From positions 336,277 through 400,276 of the forward strand of contig MU385744.1 of assembly GCA_022497155.1 (NCBI GenBank): a stretch of 64,000 nucleotides of DNA. Direction: 5' to 3'. The notes under the pieces were generated by a model that searched no databases, was not told the DNA's origin, and saw only the letters and a program-made list of their open reading frames with translations. The stretch is from Whalleya microplaca (taxonomy: Eukaryota > Ascomycota > Sordariomycetes > Xylariales > Xylariaceae). A program made the position numbers and the translations under genes. This document shows positions 37,442-49,888 of the stretch, piece by piece (position 1 is the stretch's first letter; each line of letters starts with the position of its first letter).

Positions 37442-39664
37442 CTATTTTTGGGCTCGTTCCTTGTGGTACTTGGCAATGAGTTCCTTTCTGTAGACATCGT
37501 TAGCGATGCAATCATACCCAGCCAGGACGGCAAAAACCCCGAACAAAAAAAAAAAAAACTCAAAAAGGGGAGGAACAAAAAGAGGGAAGCGGAAAGATGG
37601 GGGATAACATACTGCATATGCGCAGGCGCATGCGCATAGTGCGAGAACTCCATGCTGAACTCGCCCTTGCCCTGCGTAGCGGCGCGCAGCTGCGTGCTGA
37701 AGCCGAACATGGCGTTGAGCGAGCAATCCGCCAACAGCGTGAACTCCTCGGCGCCGATCTCGGTATCGATGATCGTGGCGTTGCGCTTGTTCATCAGCAT
37801 CAGCACGTTGCCCTGGAACTCGTTGGGCGCCGTGACGGTGGTCTTCATCAGCGGCTCGAGCACCTGCCCGCCGGCGTCGGGGAACGTCTTGCGGAAGGCC
37901 ATCTGCGCCGCCAGGCTGAACGCGAAGTCCGACGAGTCCGTCACGTGCGTCGCGCCGTCGTTGACCACCATCTTGGCGCCGATGACCTTGTGGCCCAGCA
38001 GCGGCCCCTTGAGGCACGTCACCTCGAACCCCTTGCCGCACGCCGAGATGTACTTGTCCGGGATCGAGCCGCCGGTCACCTGGTTCTCGAAGCTGTTCTT
38101 CTCCGGGTCCGCGTTCGGCTCGATCCAGCCGACGACGCGCGCGTAGTCGCCGGGACCCCCCGTCTGCCGCCGCAGCAGGAAGTCGAAGTCGGCGCGCTGC
38201 GTGATGGTCTCGCGGTACGCGACGCGCGGCTGGCCCGTCGTGCAGTCGACGCCGTACTCGCGGCGCAGGCGCTCGACGTAGATCTCGAGGTGCAGCTCGC
38301 CCATGCCGGAGATGATGGTCTCCTCGCTCTCGTCGTCGACGAACAGCCGGAAGGTCGGGTCCTCGCGCTGGAAGCGGTTCATCGCCTTGCTGAAGTTGTC
38401 CGCGTCCGTGCTCTTCTTTGGCTTGATCGACAGCGACATCACCGCGTCCGGCACGAACATCGACGTCATCGTGTACGGCAGGTTCCCGTCCGTGAACGTG
38501 TCGCCCGAGGCGCATTCGACGCCGAACACGGCGCAGATCTCGCCAGCCCCGATTTCGCTCACGTCTTCCAATTCGTTCGAGTGCATCCGTACGATTCGGG
38601 GAATCCGGACCTTCTTATCGGTTCGGGAGTTAAACAGATAAGTTCCCTTCCTTAGTGCACCTTGGTAGACTCGGATGTAGGTAAGCTGGCCATAGTTGTT
38701 CTCTTCGAGCTTGAAAGCCAAGCCCACAAACGGTAGCGAGTTGTACGGGACCAGTTTTGTTTGCGCCTCGCCCTTGGACCGATCCAAGGCCATGTTCTCT
38801 ACGTTGGCAGGGTTGGGCAGGTAGTCGCAGACGGCGTCCAGCATGGGCTGGATGGACTTATCGGCCAAGGCCGACCCCATCAGGACCGGGGTGAACTTGA
38901 GAGAGACCGTCGCCCTCCGGATGGCGTTCTTGATCTGCTCGTTCGTCGGCGTGCCCTCCTCCAGGAAGATCTCGGCGATCTCGTCGTCGACGTCGGCCAG
39001 CTTCTCGATCAGCTCCTGGCGCTTCTTCAGCGAGAGCTCCTTCAGGTCGTCGGGGACCTTGTCGACGCGGACGATGGTGCCCTTGGGCCCCTCGCTGTAG
39101 ATGGCCCGCATCTCGATCAGGTCGACGACGCCCTTGAACTGGTCCTCGGTGCCGATGGGCACCTGGATGGCGGCGGCCGCGATCTTCAGCTTGGAGTTGA
39201 TCTGCTCCACCGCCTTCCACGGGTTGGCGCCCATGCGGTCCATCTTGTTCACGAAGCTGAGCCGCGGCACGTTGTACCGCTTCATCTGCCGGTCGACGGT
39301 GATGGTCTGGGACTGGACGCCGCTGACGGCGCAGAGGATCATGACGGCGCCGTCCAGCACTCTCAGGGCCCGCTCGACCTCGATGGTGAAGTCAATGTGT
39401 CCAGGCGTGTCGATGAGGTTGATATGGTACGTCTCCTCCTTGCCGTTTTCCACTTTCTTCCAATCGCAGAACGTGGCCGCGGACTGGATCGTGATTCCCT
39501 TTTCTCGCTCGAGGTCCATGGAGTCCATCTTTGCGCCCGCGCCGTCCCTGCCTCGCACTTCGTGTATAGCCTTGATCCGTCCGGTGTAGAAGAGGACTCG
39601 TTCGGTAGCGGTAGTTTTTCCACTGTCGATGTGTGCCTGTTGCCAAGTTCAGTAACCCGGTCCT

Positions 39665-39731
<67 letters not shown>

Positions 39732-40192
39732 ATAAACCGCATTCGAGGGGTGAGGGGCAGCTCGGCGTGTAGACGTACAGCAATACCAATGTTCCGCACT
39801 CTCGACAACCGATGCTTCTCCTCCGGGCTCATCTTCGCAAAGACGGCGTCGGGTGTGAGACTCGCAGCCTCCGCAGCATGCTTCAACCTATCCGTGAAAA
39901 CACCCGTCAGTCCACGCACCACGCACAACGGCAACCCATCTACCCGTTGAACAGGGGGGGACGCTTACGCAGCAGCGGCAGCACTACTTGCAGAAGTAGC
40001 AGCAGCAGCAGCATATCTAGGCCTCGTCAAATTGAAGTATCTCCTCCCGTCAACTCGCAATGGCGCGGCAATCAGGTGCGCAGGGGAGCGGGCGCCCGGA
40101 GCTGTCGAGGCCAGGCTGAGGTATCGAGCGCTGCATCTTGAACCCAGGATCCGGCTGTTGCTGAGGACAGCTGCAGCCCGTTGAACCCTCAT
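37442..40192 (-). CDS. MEF1: Mitochondrial translation elongation factor G
   Basis: Four exons, 40192-39969, 39887-39779, 39636-37613 and 37487-37442, give 800 aa. Introns are 81, 142 and 125 bp. The start gives an Arg/Ala/Ser-rich presequence ([20 protein letters not shown]). The GTPase domain has G1 AHIDSGKT (112-119), G3 DTPGH and G4 NKMD. Domain II and the EF-G C-terminal domains follow ([28 protein letters not shown]). The last exon encodes only [14 protein letters not shown]; reading through its intron would give an unrelated tail. The factor drives translocation on the mitoribosome. Domain IV and length fit the MEF1 rather than the MEF2 type. Intron 2 carries a 58-bp dinucleotide repeat and intron 3 a 13-A/T run. 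Confidence 0.95.
39669..39726. repeat. (TC)29 microsatellite inside a MEF1 intron
   Basis: 29 perfect TC units (GA on the coding strand) fill about 40% of the 142-bp second intron. Confidence 0.95.
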
Positions 40193-41046
40193 CGTGAGAA
40201 AGACACTTGGAAAAAGAACGTAGGGCAGGGTAGGGCTAAGAAGAAACAAGAAAGAGAGCGGGTAGGGCAATGGCTAGCCACTATGTGTAGGAGGTAGTTC
40301 GATAAGAATTCTCAATTTGAAGCTCCAATAAATTTTTTACGATTACAGTACATACAAACGGCCCAGTCGGGGATTTAGTCGCCGCCCTTAATGGGCAGAT
40401 GATGTTGTGCAGTGCGTAGTTCAGTGGTGCTACTTCTCTCAATGGCCCCTCACCGCCAGCATTTATCCTGGATCTACGTATAATTATTATAAGTATAAGA
40501 TATGAGTTATCTTCTCGAATAGCTAATAGAAAAGTCACGAACATTAAGTGAGATGATCGATTGATTCTAATTAATTTCTGTTAGCATATCTCTCATAATG
40601 CCCGTGTCTCAAGTAACCTCGGTACTCTTTCAATGAATATATACACAATAGCTGCTCATATTCCTTATGATAATTGTTATAAACACCCCTCATCTAACCT
40701 GAGGGACTCACCATCTGTACATAGTCGCCCATCCTCTCTCGTAGAATGCAATGCATACATATGCGTCCATCAATTCAAACTCATGCTTTTGCTCACTATG
40801 CAGAATCTATATGACTCAAAAGACTAGTATGCATGACATAATAAAAGCCGTCTCGAATGCCAACTGGTATTTCCTCAGAACCCCCCTCCCCTCCTTCCCA
40901 CCTTCCTCTCCCTCTCTTGGAATGCCCCAAACCGGATATGTATCGTGAAGAATAAAAGTACATCCGCAAAACCCAAAAAGCCTGAACCTCCAAACGCCTC
41001 TCTAGTCCCAAGTGCGTGGCTCTTTCTTTCTGTCTCGCATATCTCT
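40193..41046. other. Intergenic, no gene seen
   Basis: MEF1 promoter and 3' flank of the protease gene; AT-rich with short frames. Confidence 0.6.
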
Positions 41047-42613
41047 CTACAACAGTAGGAAAAACCCACTACCCACCATCATGCAGCCAATGCTAGCAGC
41101 CGTAACAGCCACCCTCGCCCAATCAAACGCAGGGGGCAGCGAAGCCGAATTCGCATTCCCGCTCGAGTCCAAGAACCCATTACTCGCGCCGTACGTCGGC
41201 GTGGTACTAGACGCCGAGCCGGACTTGGTGACGGCGTCCTGACTGGGCGCGGCGGTGGCGGAGGGGATCTGCGCGCTGTTGCTGGGAAACGCGACGACGT
41301 TGGACTTGGTGGAGTTGAAGTCGGTGGGCGCGATGCCGATCTCGTTGTTGACCAGGTCGTAGACCACGTACGCCGACCGCAGGAACGTGTCGCCCAGCAG
41401 GTACTGCGCGCTGCTGCTGAAGTTCTGGATCCCGAACTGGCACGCGTCCTGGCCCTTGTACGGCCCGCTCGGGAACTGGATCGCCTCGCCCGTCGTGAGC
41501 GGGAGCACCAGCTCGTCCATCGTGATGTTGATCGTCGGGCCCCCGACCCCCGCGAGCCCGAACGAGAAGTGCCCCTCGCTGTTCTCCAGGCTGCAGGGGA
41601 GGAGCGCGCCGCCGACGTCGCTGTAGTATGTGGCGCCCACTTCCTTCCAGATCTGTGCTGCGAGATCGTCTGGCAGGTAGCTGAAGGTGGTGCCCGAGTC
41701 GAGAACCACGGGGATGGGGAACTCCGAGGATGTCAGCGAATCGGTGCCGGAGGAAGACACCGCCTGTAGGGATGTCAGGGCCACGATGAAGGATGTGAAG
41801 GCTTTCGATTGCGAGTCTTGGTAAATGTTAATGCGCGTAAGGTCGCCCTTGTACTTTTCTGTGTCGATGCCGCCAAAAAGAATGCTGCCAGTGCTGGCAT
41901 CTAGATCGTTCAACCACAAGCTGTATGCGTTGGTAGAAATAAGCCCCTCCTTTTGCAGTAGCACGGGCAGATTGTCGTAAACATCGGATGTAGATCCGCT
42001 GCTGGCCACAATAGCCTCGTTCAAAGCATATCCAACCCCGACAAGACCATATGGGATATCCGTGCGTTGCCCAAGACCCATCGTCATATTCTTCAAGGTT
42101 GCACCGCCAATTTCAAATGTGTCCGCGATGTAGTCGCCTGAGGAGCTACTGCCATCGACATAAGAGATCTTAAACTCGCCCTCGCCGACTGTACTGGAGG
42201 TGGAAGAAGCACCTTGGTCGTCTATGCGCCGAAGAGGCCATGTCAGTACAGGTATCTTTACGCACAGCCAATTTCCCTAAGTCCTCTCATCAATACTCAC
42301 AGGAACCAAAAGTGCAGCCCTCATCCCCATTCTTTTGGCAAACATTCGAGCTGCTGGACGGCACCCAAATATCGCTAGACCCAGTGTCCAACTGTAACGT
42401 CAAGTTCTGGGCGGGCGTGCCCACCGCGCATGATGCGAAATAGCCTCCTCGGTTCTTCTCGTTCGTTATGACTTCCTGGAATGTCCCGCTCTGTCGCTTG
42501 TTGTTGAGCTTCGGCCTCGGCGTGTCTCTCTTCACGATGTCCCACTGGACGACCTGTGCATTCGCGACAGAGGCCAGCAGCGACCCTGTCGCAAGCGCCG
42601 CCACACTCCTCAT
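41047..42613 (-). CDS. GPI-anchored aspartic protease (yapsin-like, A1 family)
   Basis: Two exons, 42613-42301 and 42221-41047, with a 79-bp intron, give 495 aa. Start at 42613 gives a signal peptide (MRSVAALATGSLLASVANA). A propeptide with KR sites is followed by the first active-site motif LDTGSSDIWV (about 76) and the second VLDSGTTFSYL (about 278). The flap region and the LLGDTFLRSAYVVYDL strand typical of pepsin-like enzymes are present. A Ser/Thr-rich stretch and a strongly hydrophobic C-terminus (IGCMMVGSGFFLLL) after a small-residue site near SSGNANS suggest a GPI anchor, as in yapsins. It should act at the plasma membrane or wall, trimming surface proteins. Paired Cys around NVCQKNGDEGC fits the family. 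Confidence 0.92.
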
Positions 42614-45600
42614 ACTTTCCTGTCGGGCGATTACGCGCAAATTGGGAGTTACAGATATCGGCGAAGTAAGTGTATTTGTAGATAGCTTTACTTTGTACTA
42701 CGATTGGCGCGCAGTCTAGTCAGTCGGTGTCGCTGGAGCTTGCTCGTGGATTACTTGGTCTGTTTAGATTATGTGTCTAGTGTGCTACACTGTATAATAA
42801 ATATTTGCATCTAGTGTAAGAAAGATGACGAAGGAGGCGCAGGGGCAGGCAGCGCAGGCAGCGCAGGCAGCATAAGCAGACAAAAATCCGAGAAAGATGG
42901 GAGAGTGAAGAAAGAGTGAAAGAGTGAAAGAGAGAGGTAGAAAGCTTGGAAGCGTGTGAATGGGTATATGAGACAATTGGAATGGAATCGGTCTTGGGAC
43001 AAGCGTGACGCTAGCCAGCCCGGTCCAGCTGAACTTGAAATAAGCTGGACTGGCTGTAACTGAGTGATGATTTGATGGGATGGGATGACGAAGCGCTGGC
43101 TGGGCCGGGGTAACCTTTACATAGGTACATACATGTAATGTTATCTGCCAAAACACGGGGGGGTGGCACTCACGCAATGCAATGCGTGGACCCTCCCTGA
43201 TTCACCGTTGATTCGGCTATCTGAGTGGCGTCCAGGTGAAGCGTGAGGGCCGTTGGCTGGTTGGGGGGATGGGATTACTGTAAAAGGACAAGTTGACGAG
43301 GCGTAGCATCATCAAAGAAGCAGAGGCGTTCACTAATACGCCCGTTAGCTCCAATAGCTGCAACAACACAGCGCTGTACGGATGTGTGTAGGGTCGGGCG
43401 GGTCGGCAAGTCGGCAACAATAGCCCTTGTCCTTTAACATGATCTGCCTCATCGCCCGTCTTCCTTGTTACTGCTGTGGGATACATAGGGTATAATGATG
43501 ATGCCAAGGCACATATATGTATGTAAGTTTTTAAGTATTCCTAGCCTGCTAACCTAGCTCCCTCCTCGGCATCCTAATTAACAACCTTAAATCCTGGCCA
43601 ATATAATCGGGCTGGGCTGGTTGGCACCATTTTCTCACTGCCTCAGTTGACACTTCACGCCGACCGTGGGATCCCCCGAGGATAGCGTCGACGGTGCTGC
43701 CGCTAGGTATCCGACTTTCCGCTCCACAACTACTGAGGATGGTCGAACTCTATTACTATTGATCGGACTTCTTTATTAATTGCGTATCCTGCCTTGTCCT
43801 TACAGCTGATGTCATCAGACCCTTAACTTTACGACCTCAGTCAGGCCCATATGATATAAACATTGAGCTTCTGCCTGCTTGGAATCCCACAAGTTGTTGT
43901 CTACCTAGGTAGTCTCACACACTTCGTGTTAGTCCACCGACATTCTGATTATCCACTTTAGGAATGACAAGACGACCAACGCCCATAGACCTAGATCACA
44001 GCCACATTCTTAGGAGGCTGTCTGCGATGATCGATACTAACTGGGAGTTTAGCGCCGTCGCCTTGCTTCTGAAACGGGCTGGTGCATTCTGTTACCTACG
44101 TAGGTTAAATGATTGGTTTTCAGATCGCACAGCCTCCTCGCTCAATTGCCCAAATAGAGATACTATGTACATCTCTATCAATCGGTAGACGTGCGCGTAT
44201 AAGTAATACCAAAAAAACGGTTTATGGTACCGTGGTTGCCCCTAGGACCTGTGTGTCAGATTACCTAGAGTTCTGCCTTCCTCTAACAGTAACCAAATGT
44301 CAGTGCATGCTGATCTGCGTAACTGGGCAATCCTACCAAGATCCTTTGAGCTGGGTTGAAACAGTCTCAGTCTAGAGTCTTGGCATCTGAAACCCGGCTG
44401 GCGCATCAGCACGATAGGACTTCTCGTCACCAATCACGAGTGGCCGACCGACCAAAAAGGATTTAAGCTTCTTTCTGAGACGTCTTGCGCAACCAACGGT
44501 TCGTTTGAAGTTCAGCTACGCAAGTCCATGTCCCAGTAGAAGGCTTAAGGATCTCATGGTATGCTTTCAGAGACCTGAATAATTGTCTTTCCCACATCAC
44601 TTACAGTTTATGTCCGTGCTCATATGCCCCATTACATAATCCATATGACTACAACACTATTCCATAAACTGTGTATAGCAGTCCTCTCCATTACATGGAG
44701 GGTTTATACGGAGGCTAGTCTACACGTATCCTCACCTTATTGCCGTCCTAGTCACAAGTGCTATAGACTGACTTGATTACATGATATTATACTGTATGTT
44801 CGGGGCAGTTGAAGTACCTACTATTAGTCAGAGGGATAATAGAGCGTGTGGAGAAAGGGCTGTCTTATAGCAGTTTAGAGGATAAAAGCGTCATCTATTT
44901 ACACTGACCAGATATTTCAACGTTATACATGTACTCAAGAGATACCTATAGGACATTTATTTTCAAGGTAGGCATAAATAGGGAATGAAAAATTGGTTAT
45001 AATTTAATTTCAATACCTTCATGTCCCCTCAAAATATATTTTCAATATATTATCAAGTACCTGCTATATACAAGTCTTACCTTTCTAGTGATACTTTGGC
45101 ATATATGAGAATGTGGCTCAGAGTTACATCAAATCTTGCGGCTGTTATCAGTATATATACGACTTTGGAAATGGCCATGTCCGCTAAGTGATGATATGTT
45201 GCGTGATAGATAGCCTATGGACTAAGTCAATATGCATTTGAATTTTCCATAGACAAGTGCATACAAGTTTCATCTCACTGCTACCCATCTAGTACTAGGT
45301 GGCTACTCTCTAAGTGATGTTTAAGACCTTACTAGAAAATTCAAATAGGCGCAACGTGTAAGACTGCCCCTTGTATAAATGCGTCTAATATAATAACCTA
45401 ATCTCAGCCTGTAATCAATATTTATGGCAGCGATCATTCATCACGCTGTCAGGATCCTTTATTGGTTTTGTATATACAAGAGTTGTTCGAGCAATAACCT
45501 TTTAGTTAGTTCTTCGTGCAACAGCTGCGCTGTTTCGCTACCTCATCCGTTCACCTCGTAACACAGGCTGTCATAACTGAGCCTGACTTCCCATACTTTC

Positions 45601-46252
45601 GAATTTCTTCCCTTTCGTGAGGCCTGAGTGAGGAAGATGACGCAACGAAGCTGACGCGACAAAGCAGGTCTGAATAATGAAAATGGTTCCTTCAGAGGTA
45701 GGGGCATAATCTTAGGACTCAGAGAATGAGCAACGGGTACTGAAAATTCCCCCATTGTCGGGCGAACCTAGGCAAGACTCTAAAGGCGGTATATCCATAG
45801 TAACCGGACAAACCATGGCTTGCTTCCATTGACTGGACTAGGAACTACATATGTACACGTGCTGCAAAATAAAAACAAGCAGCACCGGTACGTACCATTT
45901 TTCCTGTCGCCTTAGGAAGACACATTCAAATACACCTTCCGTCAGGCCTTTCAAGCAATCAATTAGGCTTCTTGCGCACGATTTGTACATCGCGTCCGAC
46001 ACAGAGTACCTAAACCTCGCTGTCGCTCTACAACAGTAAAGCACTCGCGACATTGCATCTTATTAGATCAATCTCGTCTTCAAGCTAGGATCCGACCCAA
46101 ATCGGCGCAACAAGTTCCTTACACAAACTTCTCCCAGGATTTAGTAGAGTTCTCACCTTGCGCGACGGTAGTAGTGTGCGTTGCCCCAAGATCCCTACGA
46201 TCGCATCCTTTCATACTGACGACAGCACAGACAACAGCAGTCGCGTCTCAAG
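42614..46252. other. 3.6-kb gene-free region
   Basis: No gene model. The part from about 44.5 to 45.5 kb is strongly AT- and TpA-rich with stops in every frame, as expected of a decayed repeat. A 9-bp tandem repeat lies at 42845. Confidence 0.55.
42845..42871. repeat. 9-bp tandem repeat, three copies
   Basis: GCAGGCAGC three times, about 230 bp upstream of the aspartic protease start. Confidence 0.8.
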
Positions 46253-47127
46253 ATGGATGACGCTGTGCCCCACGCCGATCAGAGAGAGGACATGTTCGCC
46301 CGCAATGGGGGCGATACACTGCTCTTCAGTCTCATCTTGGGCTTTTACAACTGGTGCTATTCCAAGTTCTTTGCCGTGCTCGTGTACCAGGGCAGAAACT
46401 GGAAATCCATCCCTCCGTGGTACGGTTTCTACTTCATCAACCTATTCATGTGTCGCCTCCGCTGCCTCGTCTACGCCCTTCTCATCATCTGCGTGTACTT
46501 CGGCTCTGGCTTGGTCGAACAGATCTTCGAACTAGCCTACATCACGGCCTTGGGTCTCCAAGATTATATCACCACCGACAGACTGTGGATCCGCTGCCTC
46601 ATCCTTCCGTTCCAGATCATCTTCTTCAGTGTGTTGCCGGAGCTCTACGATCTGACCATGCAGTGGTGCTTACTTTTCTTCTACGACGTTGCCGTAAGTC
46701 AATCCTCCAGGTCTACCGTTTCAGTCCTGATATATACATATTGACATGCCATTTCTAGTACATGTATAGACGCACCAAATTCCAAGCAGAGACCCTCGAC
46801 TGGAACTTCAAGAAGCATTCCAACTGGAAGGAATGGCCGACTTCAGCCATTGCTAGACGGATTTACTGGTTGTGTGACCAAGCCTACATGGGCTACAGAG
46901 GCGGACAGACCTGGCAAGACCAGCTCTTTCGGGCGACTCAATACGACCTTTCATGGAAGTTCCCAACCCCGCAGACATACGAGGAACTCCGCAACTTGCA
47001 CCGATTCGCGCATGATCTCATTAACGGGCGTACTGATGCTGAGGAGGTGATCCTGGGAGACGTGGTTCTGCGCTGCGTAGACATGCCTGGAGAGCCGCGC
47101 ACTCGACAGCAAACTGCTTCTTTTTAG
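46253..47127 (+). CDS. Uncharacterised multi-pass membrane protein
   Basis: Two exons, 46253-46693 and 46759-47127, with a 65-bp intron (GTAAGT...CTAG), give 269 aa. A short acidic N-terminus is followed by aromatic-rich hydrophobic stretches: about 24-45 (LLFSLILGFYNWCYSKFFAVLVY), about 58-95 with two possible spans, and about 118-147. The C-terminal ~120 residues are soluble, rich in Trp, Tyr and charged residues (RRTKFQAETLDWNFKKHSNWKEW, TYEELRNLHRFAHDLINGR). No signal peptide and no motif I can assign. The frame stays open across the splice and codon use looks coding. It is convergent with the four-TM gene, 503 bp apart. Function unknown. Confidence 0.7.
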
Positions 47128-47630
47128 GCGGAGGCCGACAACGAAGAGAGCTCAAGTCTACCGCAGCTCCAGGCGTGTGACGAGATGGTGAGATCTCAAG
47201 AGTTATGGTCCCTTATAATCAGATACTGCTCCTACGCGGGAGAAGATCGAGAACGTACGGAACCAACTTCTGCTTTCTTTGTTCGATGATAAATGATGGA
47301 ACTGTATGGATACAAGGACACGAAGGCTTTAGAGACCTTCTGAAGAACTAGGCTCGCGAATGAGCCAACATTACTTTGTATGGTAGTGCAGCCATCGTCT
47401 GAAACATGGCATCATATGAATCGTCTTCTCATTAAATAATTGCAATTCTGTCTACATGATTTTTCATTGAATCCCAAACTAAGTAGGTATCTTCCCCCAA
47501 CGCCCTATCCCCGTAGGGTGAGAACAAAAAGACCAAATACGTAGCTCATATGCCATGCCATGCGTTCCCCAACTCAGCAGCGATGCTAACACCCATCAAG
47601 CCAACCACAAATACAAGTCCCGCACAAGTC
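47128..47630. other. Convergent 3' flanks, no gene seen
   Basis: 503 bp between two converging stop codons. Confidence 0.6.
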
Positions 47631-48203
47631 CTACAAGGCTGCGGCACCGTAAGGGTCGCCATTACCCATCTGATAGTTGCCTGCTCCACCCTCCGACTTG
47701 GCATTGTCGCCACGGTGCAGCGTGTTCTTACGCTTGCGGTGCGTGTACTTGGCGCCGAAGATAAGCTGCGTGACGCTGGTGATAGCAAGGACGAGACTGA
47801 GCACGAGGTCCAGGGCGCTCAAGGTGCCACTAGCCGCGGCGATGATGCTGAGGATGAAGTAGACGGTCCAGACGAGGGTCTTGACGCAGGCAAAGGAGAG
47901 CAGCAGGACCGGGTCCAGCCTGCGCTTGGCGAACAGGACGGCCTCGATGAGGTCGAAGAGGATGGTGCCGATGCTCAGGACGAGGACCACGGCGCCGGTC
48001 GCGTTCGCGTACACGATCAGCTCCTGCCGCGTGAAGCCGTAATAGTGGGTGGAAGAGGTGCGCGTGGTTCCGTGGCTGCGGATGTAGCCCGCGGCGGCCA
48101 GCAGAAGGCAGGCGATGACGGTGAAGATGGCCGCGCAGAGCATCTGCAGGATCCAGCAGGGGAGGAGTTGGCGTTTACGCCAGATACCCTCGAAGCGTCG
48201 CAT
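47631..48203 (-). CDS. Four-TM (MARVEL-like) membrane protein
   Basis: Single exon, 190 aa. Four hydrophobic segments lie at about 18-40, 68-90, 98-122 and 128-150, the spacing of small tetraspan proteins with a MARVEL-like layout. A basic cytosolic tail follows (YTHRKRKNTLHRGDN). The first loop holds an N-glycosylation sequon (NAT). I recognise no catalytic residues. Such fungal proteins sit in the plasma membrane or endomembranes with poorly known roles. The fold call rests on layout only. Confidence 0.75.
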   Translation of the reverse strand: MRRFEGIWRKRQLLPCWILQMLCAAIFTVIACLLLAAAGYIRSHGTTRTSSTHYYGFTRQELIVYANATGAVVLVLSIGTILFDLIEAVLFAKRRLDPVLLLSFACVKTLVWTVYFILSIIAAASGTLSALDLVLSLVLAITSVTQLIFGAKYTHRKRKNTLHRGDNAKSEGGAGNYQMGNGDPYGAAAL

Positions 48204-49888
48204 TTTGCTGGTAGATTGTAACTAGGTAGTGTCGAAGATGAGTCTGTGGGTTGGTGTAGAGCGAAGGTTGGAAGAAGTGAGGTGAAATCTTAGTCGGTTT
48301 GGCTTCTGCGGCGTAGACTTTGAACAAAAGGAGGAAGTTCGTTATTAATATGCCCACGAGTCATATGTTGCCGAGCGAACATTGTACATGTCGCCCTCTG
48401 CTCAATAGCAATGAGCTCGTGAAGAAGATCCTTGAACGGGCTATGTTGCACAGCAGCGGTGAGGCTGAGATCTGTAGCAATGAAATAGGTAATTCATATC
48501 GCTCTCATTGGACTGCGCCTCTGGAAATGACCAAAAATGGCCAGCTGAGTAACTGGTGGCCAATAGCATCAGGCACTTTTCTTCTAATTCTATCCAATCA
48601 GCCAATGTCGCTAATGGTGATCTGCCACCTTAAACAGGACTGGTGGTGATCTGCCATGGAGAATATGCCTAACCGTCAGCATACCAAGGCAACTAGGCAA
48701 GATGATGCCATCAGCTCGATGGGGAATCTGCTCAAGGAAATCATCGACATCAACGCCTTCAACCTAGTAAGTACACTCGTGCCTGTATTTCAACTGATGC
48801 AACACTTCAAAAGTCAAAGAATTCAGTGGTATCAAACTCACGAATTCTTGTTGGCTTTATGTACTTTGGTTTGTATGTAAGCGACCTTGCGGCACGTCAA
48901 ACGTACACTTCTAATACATCCCTTGGCGAATCCTTCATACGTAGTACATATGACATGAATGTTGCTCTATTAGTTTCGTGTGCCTACCTGCTGTGGCGCA
49001 TACAATTGGCTGCTTCATGCCATGCGCATCGTCTGGCTAGGCGATTGGGCTGTGTGACCATCGCAAAACATTGAAGGACATTCGATCATTGCAATGCCCA
49101 ATACAAATCTCTTGGCTAGTTCTGCATACGAAATATGACGATTCTAGGACTCATAAATCACATCAAGTCGTGGCTGAGAACACTGTCCCCCATCGTACGG
49201 ATTACACTTAATGATATTGAATCATACTGCTTCTGCATCGGCCTCGATTCATCAGATATTGAGATGTTCTAGATATATCATCTCAAGTACCCAATATCAT
49301 TTTTTACCTTTATCTTACGCCCCGACTCATTTGCTGAAGCCTTGTTAAGCAATCAGTTGTGTATAAAGATGTGCTCAATCTAAGAATTGTGCAAGGCTCC
49401 CAAGAACAGGAGCTGATGTAAAGTCGAAGAAATCACTTCTTTGTCGGTAACTTCTTTACGACTGAAGAGTGCTAGATTGACATGCTCGAAATAGGCGAGA
49501 GTAGATATGGCATTGATGCTTGTTGGATACGGTGTTGATTACTGGTATGGCTGATAATCTCAAATTGAAAATTATCAAGAATTCGAATTATTATTCAGAG
49601 GTTTGGGATCCCCTCAAGAATAGCATTTCAGATTAGGACTCTATGATTCCCTTGAGAATTATCGTTCGGTTGACTGAATGAATGAGAAACTCAATTTTTC
49701 TCTAACCAGGATCTATCTCAAGAACTCCTCAATTTACCAAATTTGCCAACATTTCCAAATACAGCATATGTGAGTGTGAATAATCGTCCTTAGGAAGTAG
49801 CCAGTGAAACCCAGGAAATTTTACGCCGAGAGACAGTGATCAACCTAAGCCACTGTGCCCAGGTTCTTGGCATGCAGAGCCATTTTCA
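48204..49888. other. 1.7-kb intergenic region
   Basis: AT-rich. Short frames at 48320-48880 show no recognisable protein. No gene called. Confidence 0.55.

Noticed and set aside
37327..37612. Read-through C-terminus of EF-G past 37613
   Set aside because: The tail is not conserved; splicing out 37488-37612 restores the usual [11 protein letters not shown] ending.
38761..39735. 324-aa plus-strand frame within MEF1
   Set aside because: Lies opposite clear EF-G coding sequence and ends in Ser/Leu runs from the TC microsatellite.
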